From Clusia tigrina (Eukaryota > Arthropoda > Insecta > Diptera > Clusiidae): a DNA stretch of 64,000 nt. Below, in pieces: positions 13,554 to 24,202 of this stretch; the stretch's first letter is position 1, and every line of letters starts with the position of its first letter. A program made the translations under genes and the position numbers. The notes below the pieces were generated by a model, which searched no databases, was not told where the DNA came from, and was given only the letters and a program-made list of their open reading frames with translations. The stretch spans positions 162,759,863-162,823,862 of the forward strand of contig OV050030.1 of NCBI GenBank assembly GCA_920105625.2, read 5' to 3'.

Positions 13554-14778
13554 AATAACGCGTTGAGCAGCACATAGTGCGACGTAACATTGATTGTTTG
13601 GCCGGTCTTGTTGTTAGCAGGTGCAGCCTGTTGGTCGTTGAGGCTAGCGTGGAGTAGCGTGGATGACGACGTTGACATATGCGACACGATGATGAACTGC
13701 GACATTTCGCGATGACATGCCCCTTACTCAGGCAGTTCAAGCAGGCACCCTGAGTTTTGATGGTTGTTAGCTTGGCCTTTGCGTCGAGCTGGCCGAATTT
13801 GGAACACGTGTAGATTCTGTGCTCAACTTTGCAGTACGTACAGGCTGCAGTTTTAGCGCTATATGACGATGCATGACTCTGTGATTCGGACTGGATACAC
13901 GTTGTATGAAGAACGTTCTTCGTGTTTGCCCTTGCGTTGTGAGAAACTGCTGGCACCATCTCCAAAGACCGCCCTCGTGTTTCAAGAAAGTCACGAAGCG
14001 CACCGAATGTCGGCAAATCGTCGGCTACTAGCGATAATTCCCATTGCTTGCGAGTCTCGTCGGCTAATTTCGATACGGTTAGATGGATAAGCCAATCATC
14101 CCAAAACTCAACCGGCCACCCGAGTGCACGTAGCACACCAACATGTTGCATGGTTAGGTTAAGCACATGTTTGATCTCCTTAGAAGAGTCTTTTCTTGCT
14201 TTTTCAACCGACATGAAAGCTCTCATATGGCTGTCGACTATGACTCGCATGACCGTGTAGCGTGATGTCAGCATGTCCCAGGCCTCAATATAGTTGCTGT
14301 CAATCACTGCTAAACTGCTTACCAACTCCAATGCTTCGCCCTTTAAACAATTGCGGAGATACTGTAGTTTCTGTCTGTCCGGCAGACTTGCATTGGCATT
14401 GACGAGTGAAAAAAATGCACCATGGAAAGTGAGCCATTCGGTGGGATCGCATCTAAATGATGGTAACTGCAGCTTTGGAAGCGGCAAAGGTGCTGGCTTA
14501 ATTTCAGTGGCTTGAGGAGTAGGTACCTTGAGCGGCACAATAAGTTGTTTGAAATTTGTCTTAACGATGGTGTATTGCTCCTCCACCTCGACGCTCTGTT
14601 TGCCGCACGAGATCTCTACCTGTTGTTGGGCTTCACAAAAGCGTACCTATTGTTCCTCCAACAACTGTAAATAAATAGATACAGCCTCTACGTCGACCAA
14701 AAGCTCAACGGATTTGCTCGATTGCAAATACCGTTTTATGGCTCTTAATGCGGAATCTCGAACTTTAAGCGATGACAT
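13537..14778 (-). pseudogene. BEL-1 gag with zinc knuckles
   Basis: Start chosen at MSSLKVRDSALRAIKRYL (ATG at 14778), shortly after the primer-binding-like site. The first ~40 codons are separated by a stop near 14648 from the long frame 13537-14586. That frame has LPSFRCDPTEWLTFHGAFFS, LRNCLKGEALELV and WELSL...LPTFGALRDFLETR, matching the BEL/Pao gag domain annotated as DUF1759. Near the end are knuckles CLNCLSKGHVIAKC and CRICQRRHPRYS. After these the frame degenerates into the protease frame. Confidence 0.85.
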
Positions 14779-14853
14779 TTTGCGGGTGCGGTAAAATTTT
14801 GTTATATTAAATAACGCGTTGTGGACTGTTGCAAAGAAATATATAGCGGTTTG

Positions 14854-14871
14854 CGGCTCGAAGGACCAAAA
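14854..14871 (-). promoter_or_regulatory. BEL-1 primer-binding-like site
   Basis: Minus strand reads TTTTGGTCCTTCGAGCCG directly after the LTR end. The same CTTCGAGCCG block follows the BEL-2 5' LTRs at 37409 and 52637, supporting a shared tRNA-priming or leader element. Confidence 0.55.
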
Positions 14872-15041
14872 TGTTGCGGTTTGAGACGCTTGCGGGTGCG
14901 TCTGGTAGCGTGAATTTACTCGATTAAATTCGATTGAATAAAAACACATCCGATTGGCTTGAATATGTTTATTTACAAAAAAGGAAGCAAGACAGGATGT
15001 CGAGTTTGACAACTGGAAAAACAGTGCTGCCAGCTCAGACA
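14872..15041 (-). repeat. BEL-1 5' LTR (only copy present)
   Basis: On the minus strand this starts TGTCTGAGCTGGC and ends AAACCGCAACA, giving TG...CA ends over 170 bp, next to the primer-binding-like site. With no second LTR in the window, the boundaries are inferred from position and ends. Confidence 0.5.
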
Positions 15042-16690
15042 TTTAGTTGCAAGAATACTACCAATTAGGCGCGAACACTACTTTCACTTCCTTCCATAGT
15101 GAGAGAATATGATTTCAAAAGAAAGCAGTTTTGAAAAGGGTTACTAACCAATCCATAATGTACCTTATTGAATACTGCAGTTGAGCTGGGAAGAGCCCGT
15201 CTGTTCGCGGCGACTTAAAGGGTATAAAAGTTTGCACGGCCCATGTGATACTAGCCTCTGAAATGATATTTAGAATGTCGGACTTTGTCCTATTATTATG
15301 TGCACATTCCATTATACCAGTTATTGCGGTGTCTGGAAAAAGCATATTTTACAACAGATTTAAAAACGTTTCGCTGCTACTTTCGTTTTGAACAAACCTC
15401 CATTTATTCACGGGGAGTTCCAGGTTACACCCCTTAAAGATTTTCATGATTGTTTCGTGGTCATCGGGTGTAGCCGGGATTCAAACTCTCGCTCTCGGAC
15501 GAGATGGAATTAGTTCCATATCGACCGCTACTAATTTAGCGCCCGAGTACACCTCAGCTACTTCCGAGATGTCAGCGTTATACAGCTCCGTCGATCCGAT
15601 CACTCATCATCGCAAGCTTGCTTCTGGCCCTAATGCCAGCCTGCGTCCTCGCAGGTCGGTGGGGGACCGGGCTTACTTGCCAGTACTTTTAAAAATACTT
15701 TGGCGAAGGTGGCTTGTACCCGCTTCCATTGTGTTCATGGAGTTTTCCTTTCAGGGTTTCACGTATATAGCACGCCTATTTTAATGGTGTTTTTAGAGAC
15801 TTCCGCGAATGTCTTTGTCAAAGCGACACATTCCGTCTTGCGGTGGAGTTGGCAGGACCGCCTTTGCCCACTCGATGGAAATGCTTACTTCTGTTGTGAG
15901 TTGCTCATCAGTAGGCACCTTCTCGTGTGCCTTTTCTAATATCGTTGCGGCGACACGCCACTTTCGATGCATCGAAGATAGAGATAAAGATTTTTTGTAT
16001 TTGCTACCAAGAGCCTTAGTCATATTTCTCTCTTTGGCCTGACCTTCACAAATCTTAGTCTCAGTCACTGCTTGCTGGCTTTCGACTTTACTGATTGTTG
16101 CGGCGGCATCAGAGGGCACCACTTTGCTAGTAGCCTTTTCTCTACCACCAGCACTTGTTGTTGTGCTACTCGGACCAGGCTTCGCTATTGTCTTTGTAGA
16201 GGCTTGTTTCCAGCTTGGGAACACCGTCGCTATATACACGGGTCGACGTGACCCTTCTGGTCTATTAATTGGAGCACCGGACCCCGTAGGTTCCTTGCCA
16301 AATTCTTCATTTTGTTCATTTGTTTCATTTTTGCCCCCACGTGGTTAGGACGGAAGATGTCCGCCTGCGCATAGCTCCGAACTACGCGGTAATTCTAATT
16401 ATTTCGGAGGGCGCCATCTGTCTGTAATCTCACGTCAGAAACTGGGTTATTTTTGAGAATAGAGCGCCCAGGCCGGCTGATCCTCGGCACAGATCGATTA
16501 AAACCTCGATCCAGCCTTTTACCCCCAACCACGACAAGAGTGCAAAGCTAAAATTCTGTACTATTGAGGGATACCAAAATCCTGATATTACATTCTCATC
16601 TTCGCTAGATACCTATTAACAACAGGATCATAATGTAATATCTATTACCTGTTGGCACTCTCGAGGAGGGTTCAGAATAGGTATTTTGCC
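15042..16690 (-). pseudogene. LINE-A 5' part: ORF1-like region and start of RT
   Basis: From high to low coordinates on the minus strand: a 5' leader (about 16350-16690); an ORF1-like frame (15793-16340) with a Ser/Thr/Ala-rich low-complexity N-terminus and AATILEKAHEKVPTDEQL; a broken stretch around 15450-15780 with KPGPPPTCEDAGW and NPGYTR; then RT (15115-15345) with ILNIISEASITWAVQ and FIPFKSPRTDGLFPAQLQ. The endonuclease expected between ORF1 and RT is missing, so there is an internal deletion. The RT opening joins in concept to 4818-5337, but the YxDD centre is in neither piece. Confidence 0.6.
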
Positions 16691-16694
16691 AACC

Positions 16695-17035
16695 TTGTTG
16701 TATTATAATAATAATTAAAATAAAGTATTCTTTCTATTGAGAATATTGGCCACTCATACCAGGCGAACAGACCACGAAAGCAGTAACAGACTTGCTGATT
16801 TACAATTTCCAATTGAAAGTTGAAATAATTTTTCCATTGCTAATTTTAACGCCACTTTTTAAACAGCGGTCTTCAATCACATAATTGCAGTCCGCTTAAA
16901 GAAGAATTCATATTTGCAAATTTTCGCACTTCAAGCTAAGTTTCAAGCTTGGAAAGCGTTGATTATTGCTTACTACGTACACTACAAAAAGAGTGATTTC
17001 CTTTCACTGTTGCTTAAAAATATCAAAGAGTAAAA
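16695..17035 (+). repeat. left inverted arm of the long-TIR element
   Basis: Pairs with 20285-20564 in inverted orientation; landmarks are ACTCATACCAGGCGAACAG (16752-16770) and ATTGCTTACTACGTACAC near 16964. Confidence 0.6.
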
Positions 17036-17038
17036 AGT

Positions 17039-17248
17039 TTGAAGAACTTACTATTAGTTCTCGCGTCATCTAAAAAGAGGTGTCCAAAAATTACGCTCAC
17101 CATTGGTAGATGCCTGAATTTCCACAGAAAACTTGAACTACCTCGCAATCTTCGTTACAAAAGAGTTGAAGCTCTACTCCCTTGGACGATTAAAAACATA
17201 CCCAAGAGGTATATTAATAATATTAAAACGCTGCAACAACCAAAATAA
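17039..17248 (+). other. unrecognised 69-codon ORF inside the long-TIR element
   Basis: Basic, Lys/Arg/Leu-rich frame (starts MKNLLLVLASSKKRCPK, ends NIKTLQQPK). No family recognised. It lies just inside the left arm, so it could be a scrap of the element's own protein, but a chance ORF is equally possible. Confidence 0.15.
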
Positions 17249-17435
17249 TATGTAGCGAATGCATCGAATGCATTTCGATTAGTGGGCTATTGTTTGTTCT
17301 TTTCATTGATGTGCGTCTATGGTTTAGGAGTATTTGAGAGTATTTGATTCCGGGAGTTATACCCAAATGAATATACGACAATCTTCCAGTTAGTACAAAA
17401 TATTGGAATGACGCTTTAGTTAATCAATGTCAATA

Positions 17436-17439
<4 letters not shown>

Positions 17440-17526
<87 letters not shown>
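17440..17526. repeat. (TA)n microsatellite
   Basis: TA run immediately left of the full-length mariner at 17544. Confidence 0.9.
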
Positions 17527-17529
<3 letters not shown>

Positions 17530-17543
17530 TATATAAATATATA

Positions 17544-18851
17544 CACGAGGTTTGTTCAAAAAGTATCGCAAATTTTGAATTTTCGCGTGCTACGTATGTT
17601 CGATTTTCGATTTTTTTGTGGCGTTATGTTGGTACTCATGACCCTCACTTATGTTGATCATCTCGGCCGTTTTGAATGTTCAGTCAGTTTTTGACAGCTA
17701 CTGTGCGTGGACGTGTTTTAGCTTGTCTTCGATTTTTGTCTATCTCGAAAAATGGATCAAAGTATTTGTATCAAATTTTGTGTGAAAAACAACATAGAGT
17801 GCGTGGAAGTATTCCGAATGTTGACTATTGCATACGGCGAAGCTACTTTGGACAAAAAAAAACATCTATCGGTGGTACAACATTTTTTTAGAGGGCCGAA
17901 AAGTTGTGAGCGACGAAGAGCGTTCCGGACGCCCGAGCACGTCAACAACAGACGAAAACATTGATGAAATAAAGAAACTAGTATTGGCCAATCGTTGAAT
18001 CACTGTCAGAGAAGTTGCTGAGCACCTAAATATATCGATTGGCTCGTGTCATCCGTTTATCACCAAAAGTTTGGGCATGAGGCGGGTCGCCGCAAAATTC
18101 GTACCAAAATTACTCAATTTCGACCAAAAACAGCATCGCAATAACATTGCTCAGGAGCTGTTGGAATCTGTCCGTAACGACCCAAATTTGCTACAGAGAG
18201 TTATAACTGGTGACGAATCATGAGTCTATGGTTATAACGTAGAAACCAAAGCTCAATCATCCTAATGGAAGCTGCCGCATGTGTCAAGACCGAAAAAAGC
18301 ACGCCAAGTTCGGTCGAATGTGAAGGTTTTGCTGACAGTTTTCTTTGATTGCACGGGCGTGGTGCATTATGAATTCTTGCCGCTGGGTAGAACGGTCAAT
18401 AAGGAATATTATCTTCAATATTAATCGGCCAGAAACGCCTGGATTTGTGGAAGAACAAAAATTGGCTTTTGCATCATGATAATGCCCCTGCTCATACATC
18501 ATTACTTGTGCGCGAATTTTTGGCCAAAAACAACACTGTAATAATGCCGCAGTCACCGACTTCCCCAGATCTGGCCCCCTGTGACTTTTTCTTGTTCGCG
18601 AAACTGAAAAGGCCCATGAAAGGACGACGCTACGACACGTTGGAGGACATAAAGACGGCATCGAAGGAAGAGCTGAACATGATCACAAAAAATGATTTTT
18701 CACAATGCTTCGAGGATTGGAAAAATCGTTATCACAAGTGTATAATGTCTGATTGGGAGTACTTTGAAGGAGACAAAATATATATTAATGAATAAACAAA
18801 TAATTCTTGAAAAAACATGATATTCGCTATACTTTTTGAACAATCTTCGTT
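17544..18851 (+). mobile_element. mariner element, full length
   Basis: About 1.3 kb. The left end CGAGGTTTGTTCAAAAAGTAT and the right end, complement of CGAAGATTGTTCAAAAAGTAT, are imperfect inverted repeats within TA-rich flanks. It abuts the deleted mariner starting at 18858. Confidence 0.8.
17752..18795 (+). pseudogene. mariner transposase (DD34D), broken
   Basis: Start MDQSICIKFCVKN; helix-turn-helix and linker RSGRPSTSTTDENIDEIKK; AKFVPKLLNFDQKQHR; VITGDES with the first catalytic Asp (codon at 18212); WLLHHDNAPAHTS with the second Asp; SPDLAPCDFFLF with the third, 34 residues after the second by count. Length is near the usual 345 or so residues. Lesions: a slip in the A run near 17855, stops at 17995 and 18221 (directly after GDES) and another stop near 18422. 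The last 116 codons from 18445 are open. All three catalytic residues are still encoded. Confidence 0.85.
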
Positions 18852-18857
18852 TATATA

Positions 18858-19775
18858 CGAGGTGCGATCAAAAAAGAACCGGTTTTGTGTGATCAAAAAA
18901 TAAAGTATTTATTTATTCATCAACAACTATCTTGTCCCCTTTAAAGTAATTCCCCTCAGATATAATACACTTATGCCAGCATTTTTTCCAATCCTCGAGA
19001 CACTTCTGAAACGCTTTTTTTGGTATCGCCTACAGCTCCTGTTTCGATTTTTCTTTTATCTCATCAATCGTAGAAAAACGCTTTCCTTTCATCGGTGTCT
19101 TCAGTTTTGGAAAGAGGAAAAAGTCAGCGGGGGCCAAGTCCGGTGAATACGGTGGTTGGGGCATGATAACGGTTTTGTTTTTGGCCAAAAACAGCTCCTG
19201 AGCGATGTCCATGCGACGTTGTTTTTGCTCAAAATTTAGCAATTTTGGAACAATCATCCGTAAAAATTGCTTGGCATGAGCCGAACGATATGCCAACATC
19301 ATCAGCAACCTCTCTGATAGTGATTCGACGATTATCCAAACTCATTTTCTTCACTGCGTCAATGTTTTCATCGGTTGTTGACGTGCTCGGGCGACCAGGA
19401 CGAGCATCGTCATTGACATCTTCTCGGCCTTCCTTAAACCGGTTATACCACAATTCAACTTGTGTTCTGCTCATAGTAGACTCGCCAAAGGCCACAGTCA
19501 ACATTTCAAATGTCCTTGCGCATTTAATTTCATTTTTTACACAAAACTGAATGCAGTTTCTTTCATCCATTTTTTCGAATAGTAGAAAATCGAAGAGCCA
19601 ACCAAAACACGACTTACCTTTTTATCTGTCAAAAACAAACTGACAATCCAAAATGGTTGGTATTGCCAACATATATAACAGACATGTGTACCAACATAAA
19701 AAAAAAAATGCGAACATCGAACATACGTAACTCACGAAAAGATGAAAATTACGGTTATCTTTTGATCACACCTCG
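18858..19775 (-). mobile_element. mariner element, internally deleted (copy 2)
   Basis: 918 bp with TA flanks (18856-18857 and 19776-19777) and ends CGAGGTGCGATCAAAAAAGA and complement of CGAGGTGTGATCAAAAGATA. It is close in sequence to the element at 3670-4612 and lacks the same catalytic region. Confidence 0.85.
18913..19570 (-). pseudogene. mariner transposase relic lacking two catalytic aspartates
   Basis: Starts MDERNCIQFCVKN, keeps the helix-turn-helix blocks (WYNRFKEGREDV; RPGRPSTSTTDENIDAVKK; VADDVGISFGSC), then jumps from RRMDIAQEL directly to FLAKNKTVIMPQP and SPDLAPADFFLFPKL, the third-Asp motif, with one further stop near the end. The jump matches the copy at 3725-4410. Copy 2 also lacks about 35 bp before KLLNFEQKQ relative to copy 1. 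Confidence 0.85.
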
Positions 19776-20284
19776 TATATACATATATTATATTGATTTC
19801 ATAAGATATCAAAGCGCAATTTTTTGTACAAAGATATTATTTACATACGCTTATTTGGTTGGATTTATTTTATCCCATATTAATATAAATTTTAATATAT
19901 GTATGTATTTTAAATTATTTAAAATTTTTAATTCAAATGTATATTCTTTGATTTTTTTCAATTCAATATAAGAAATATACCGTTTTCATAAAAACTACAC
20001 ATATATAAAATTTTTGGATATTTATATACATATTTTTAATAAGCAAATTTTATTTGATATACAATCTGCTATCGTGAACTATATCGGTATCAAATTGTAA
20101 AAGCAATTCCAAAATATTTGAAAAAAAATTAACAACATTCATTATTCAAGTTAAAATAAATAAAAAAAATTCAATTCCGACAACTTTATCCCTAATCTAC
20201 AGAAGCACACTAATGCAAATATCAAACAGCAGGCCACTTGACGAAATATATTCGATATTCAGTTAAATGCACATATATTTTTTA

Positions 20285-20564
20285 TTTGCTTTAGATTTGA
20301 TATTTTTAAGCGACAAAAGGAATCACATATCTTGTGGTGTACATACGAAGCAATAAGCAGCAAGATTTAAATTGGCAAATATGTATGCTTTGTTTAAGCG
20401 AACTGCAAATTTTGTGAGTTGGGGACCACTGAGAAATGGCAATTGACGACAATTTCAAAATAAAGAACAATTTCAACTTTCAAGTAGTTTTCTGTTCGCC
20501 TGGTATGAGTATCCAACATACTAAATAGAAAGAATTCTTCATTTTATTTATTATAATACAACAA
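20285..20564 (-). repeat. right inverted arm of the long-TIR element
   Basis: Inverted partner of 16695-17035; the motif CTGTTCGCCTGGTATGAGT lies at 20491-20509. Confidence 0.6.
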
Positions 20565-23159
20565 AAGTTACAAAACTGAAACTGCAGGCAATTTCGCGCA
20601 AATTGTCTAACTTAAAAAATATACAAAATTTTAATATATAACAAATATATGACTCTAAACCATCTGTACATTTTCACATATGAATTTATTTATTATTAAA
20701 AGCAAACACAACATTGAGAATACCAAACAAGAAGTGTGTGTACTATGTGTGTTCTGTGCATGCTTTACAAATATGTCCTCCCCGAATCGCATTAATATGT
20801 CTACGTTTTAATGATCGTATTCTTCCATTCTTTTAGTGTTCTTAATCCGATGCGGAGCCAACAACACGATTTAGAACTGAAGAACGATTGTCGCATATTC
20901 ATATTATAGAGTATTTGGTTATACCAGTATGGACATTAGAAGTGACAATAGCAAATGTGATTATTGATGCGAAAGTAGCAAATAGAGGACACAGAGAATC
21001 CATACTTCAACGTCAAATTTTCAAACGATTAAAAAAGCACGTATGTTATACGAGTACGTGAGTGCACCGCATTATGAACGGTAAAAAGGAGTTCCCTACT
21101 ACTAAAACCTTTAAAATCTAAAGCGTAGAAGAAAATTGAAAAATTGTGTAATTTGGATAAATAAGGTTTAAGTTATACAGCCTTATATATTATTAATTAA
21201 TTTTTTACAAAGTTTCTGCTTAATTTGCATAAAAAACCCTCATTTGACTATATTTTTTTTTAGAAATATTAACTCAAAAATATATATTTTTTTTATATCG
21301 GTCTAAGTCATACTCATCTGTTGTTTATAATTATATATATTTATTTTTATATATAGTAATTTCATCAATTATTATTATTGTTATTAAACCTTACACCAGA
21401 ATTAATTATGATTTTGCTTTATTCATATAAATAATAGAAAAAATTAATAAATAATGATTTATAGTAAATTGTTTGCTATTTTAATTTTAACAAGCATATG
21501 CAGTTTAAAAACGTGTGCTATTTTTAAGGTATGATGTAAAGTTATGTGAGTAAGAGAACAAAGATCTATTTTTGGATCAATTTTGACCTAATTTACTAAA
21601 TTGAAACAATGTGTTTTAGTGATCGCAAGTAAGTTAAGTATTACTAGATTAATAATATGTTAATATTATCAAAGGTATTAAAAACCATAAATTTAAATAT
21701 TGCTACTCTAATCAGTAGACTTCACGCTGTTTTAAAGTCAATAAATAAATGCGAATTTAAAATTACTGTATTTTGAAAGAGCAAAAATATGTTTACCTTA
21801 GGATTACCTTGAATCAGAATTCCATCGCTGGATTTTAAATTTATTAATAAATGTGAAAAGTTTGGGAGTATTTAATTATATTTAATTCTTTAAAATATTT
21901 TATGTTTATTTACTTCCAGTGATTTGCTATAATGTTTTATAGTTTTATTTGTTTATATTCATTAGAAAGAAGAAAATAAATAATTAACTATTAAATAAAT
22001 ATTCATAAATTTATGCTTTCAATATATTGAATATTATTCCTAATATTAGGATTGATGAAAATTGTCATATAGCAAAATATTTAACCACGCTGATTTCGGT
22101 ACTTTTTGGCGCAAGAATAGTAGTTATACATATGTTAATGAACGGCAACCCTATATATGATTTTCTAGTTTTCCCCACTGCTTTGATTATCATTAGTGGG
22201 GAATCTGGATTGGTTTGTTTATCATTGGTTCTGAAGAAAATCAGCTACACTATTACAGTTTGCATTTGGATTAGTTGGCACGAAACTAGAGACGTTCCTC
22301 TGTATTCTCTGGTAGCAAGAATGCTATTAGTAGAAGTCAACCGCCACAATAACACCAAGATGAAGGTTACATCTCAAACCGAATAGAAAGGGACTTGTAT
22401 TAGATTATAATTCGAAACGAAGAAACTATTAAGTAAGCTACTTAATGGGCGCTCACTTACGATGGTCTGAGAAAATTCGCTATACTTGACTACATTTTAG
22501 AGGAGTTTTTGTGCGCTACCAAATGCGCATGTTACATTAACAGCGGTATTATAAATCTTGATTCATCTAGCGGTGACGGAACACATTGGGTAGCAAATTA
22601 CAAAAATAAAAATCATAAATAATACTTCGATAGTTTTCGAAATTTATCACCAGCATAATAGCTGATCTTGATAACTGAGCTATCACATATAATTATAAGC
22701 AATATCAAACATATAAATTATGGTCGCATATCTATACATTTAAAAAAAAAAATTTTTTTTAAATAATCAATACATAATACATTATACAATTGTTCCAACT
22801 ATTTAATAAAAAGAGAAATATTTATTAATTTGCCAAATTTTAAATATGTGTCAGCAAAAACATATATTGTGAGACATTTCAAAATCGTATTGCTTCACAT
22901 GATCTTACACAATTATTTTACACAAATTCATCCAACCCATCCATTGTCTGATTCTAGTTCAAATTAGATTCCATGGACTGCCGAACAATAAATTAATAAA
23001 CAACACTTAACATTTGTATACATTACATTAATATTTGTATACTTACATGTGTACTGTTGATTGAAAATGCTCACTGTAGTAAAATTGGATTTTACTAAGA
23101 TATTAAATATAATTTTAAGTACCATTGTGAACATCTAAAAAAGAACTTACCTGCGTGTT
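20565..23159. other. AT-rich stretch without recognised genes or TEs
   Basis: Roughly 2.6 kb of strongly AT-rich DNA with short direct and inverted A/T runs. No RT, transposase or RNA gene was recognised on either strand. The longest ORF (22027-22386) is listed separately. Confidence 0.6.
22027..22386 (+). other. unrecognised 119-codon ORF
   Basis: Frame starts MNIIPNIRIDENCHIAKYL and contains hydrophobic stretches (for example FLVFPTALIIISG) that would look membrane-like. No family recognised. In DNA this AT-rich a frame of this length can arise by chance, and no start context, splice pattern or second copy supports it. Confidence 0.15.
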
Positions 23160-23470
23160 TAAATATGATAAGGTATTTATTTTCCAACAAGAGACAAGTT
23201 CACACAAACATCCTTATCAAACTAACTCACTTAACAGTTCTTTCAAAAATGGATTATGGGTTGCTAATGTATTCGAAATGTGCGAAAACCAACATAAATG
23301 GGTTGTTCTCACAACTTAATGCAGGAATCAGATCCAGTCTCACAGCCTTCAGGATTACAGTAACAACCAATATATTAGCTGAAATTGGCCATCGATGGCC
23401 TTATTAAGAACATAAATTGTTGGATGGCTCATAAGGAGTTCTGGTCAAATATCGGGTTCTTCAATACGAG
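23160..23470 (+). pseudogene. LINE reverse transcriptase C-terminal scrap
   Basis: MDYGLLMYSKCAKTN, then GLFSQLNAGIRSSLTAFR and TNILAEIGH match the region after the RT palm (xDYGxxxYG...GxRxxxxAFRTTP...LAEIG) of Jockey/CR1/I-type LINEs. Both ends are truncated and the frame stops at 23405. Confidence 0.65.
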
Positions 23471-23479
23471 CGCTACAAA

Positions 23480-24092
23480 ATTTTTTTAAATAAAACAAAA
23501 CCGGTTTTAGATATCAATAAAATTCTTTATTCCTGTGAAAGTACGTTCGATGCCATTATGTATGGAACTCGATTTCTTTTGCATGGCCACCACGGATATG
23601 CTTGCAGAACTCCAGACTCTGAACCCAATTTTCAACGGTTTTCAAGCATAAATCGGCCGATACTTCTGCAATTTCACGTTCGATATTCGTACGAAGTTCA
23701 TCAATCGTCGCTGGCTTGTTGGCATAGACTATAGACTTGACGTAGCCCCACAGGAAATAATTTAACGGCGTCAAATCGCACGACCGAGGCGGCCATTCGA
23801 CTGGGCCATTTCGTGAGATAACACGTTCACCAAACTTGGTTTGCAGTAAATTGATTGTGGCATTCGCTGTGTGGCTTGTGGCGCCGTCCTGTTGGAACCA
23901 CATGTCCTCCAAGTCCACATTATCCAATTGGGGCCAAAAATATTCGGTTATCATTGAACGGTAGCGATTCGCATTCACAGTAATATGCCGGTCTTGATCA
24001 TCACGGAAGAAGTACGGCCCAATGACGCCGCCGACCTTACTGAAGAGAAATGTCCAAAGAACGGGAAAAAATATGGCGTGGTTTGCTGTCAC
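23480..24092 (-). pseudogene. Tc1/mariner-superfamily transposase fragment, D-D spacing of 36
   Basis: Minus frame has VIGPYFFRDDQDRHITVN, then MWFQQDGATSHTANATINLL with a catalytic Asp, then PVEWPPRSCDLTPLNYFLWG with the next Asp. By my count 36 residues lie between the two, unlike mariner (34). The tail ATIDELRTNIEREIAEV and stop at 23556 look intact. The N-terminal half, including the helix-turn-helix and first Asp, is missing: before GPYFF the frame is unrelated-looking sequence. This family is common in insect genomes and often annotated only as Tc3-like or DDE_3. Confidence 0.75.
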
Positions 24093-24202
24093 TATCGATT
24101 TACTTTTGTAGCGTTTCTTTTGAAATATCCTTTACAAGCTTGTATTACATAAACCAATCAGACTCCTTAAGAACAGGAAAATTGCCCTACAGAAATCATA
24201 TA

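Larger units (their letters stand above)
10128..15041 (-). mobile_element. BEL/Pao LTR retrotransposon (BEL-1), 3' truncated
   Basis: Minus-strand order is 5' LTR (15041-14872), primer-binding-like site, gag with zinc knuckles, aspartic protease, RT with YVDD, RNase H and integrase, which is the BEL/Pao layout. The integrase C-terminus and the 3' LTR are absent: the sequence stops at the (TA)n next to the Helitron. It lies between two LINE-A pieces, so it inserted into that LINE before or with the Helitron. The many stops and frameshifts are listed under the parts. Confidence 0.85.
16695..20564. mobile_element. unclassified element with ~300-bp terminal inverted repeats, invaded by two mariners
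   Basis: Left arm about 16695-17035 and right arm about 20285-20564 are inverted copies at roughly three-quarters identity by eye. Both begin TTGTTGTATTATAATAA, both contain TCATACCAGGCGAACAG and GAAAGTTGAAAT, and both reach GCTTAAAAATATCAAA. Between them are ~400 bp with a 69-codon ORF, a (TA)n tract, two mariners and AT-rich DNA. I see no transposase of its own. Long, diverged arms fit a foldback-like, P-like or similar DNA element, but the class is not established. Confidence 0.5.

Noticed and set aside
15042..16690. Host gene with a low-complexity Ser/Thr/Ala-rich N-terminus
   Set aside because: Order and strand match ORF1 upstream of a LINE RT; no independent support for a cellular gene.
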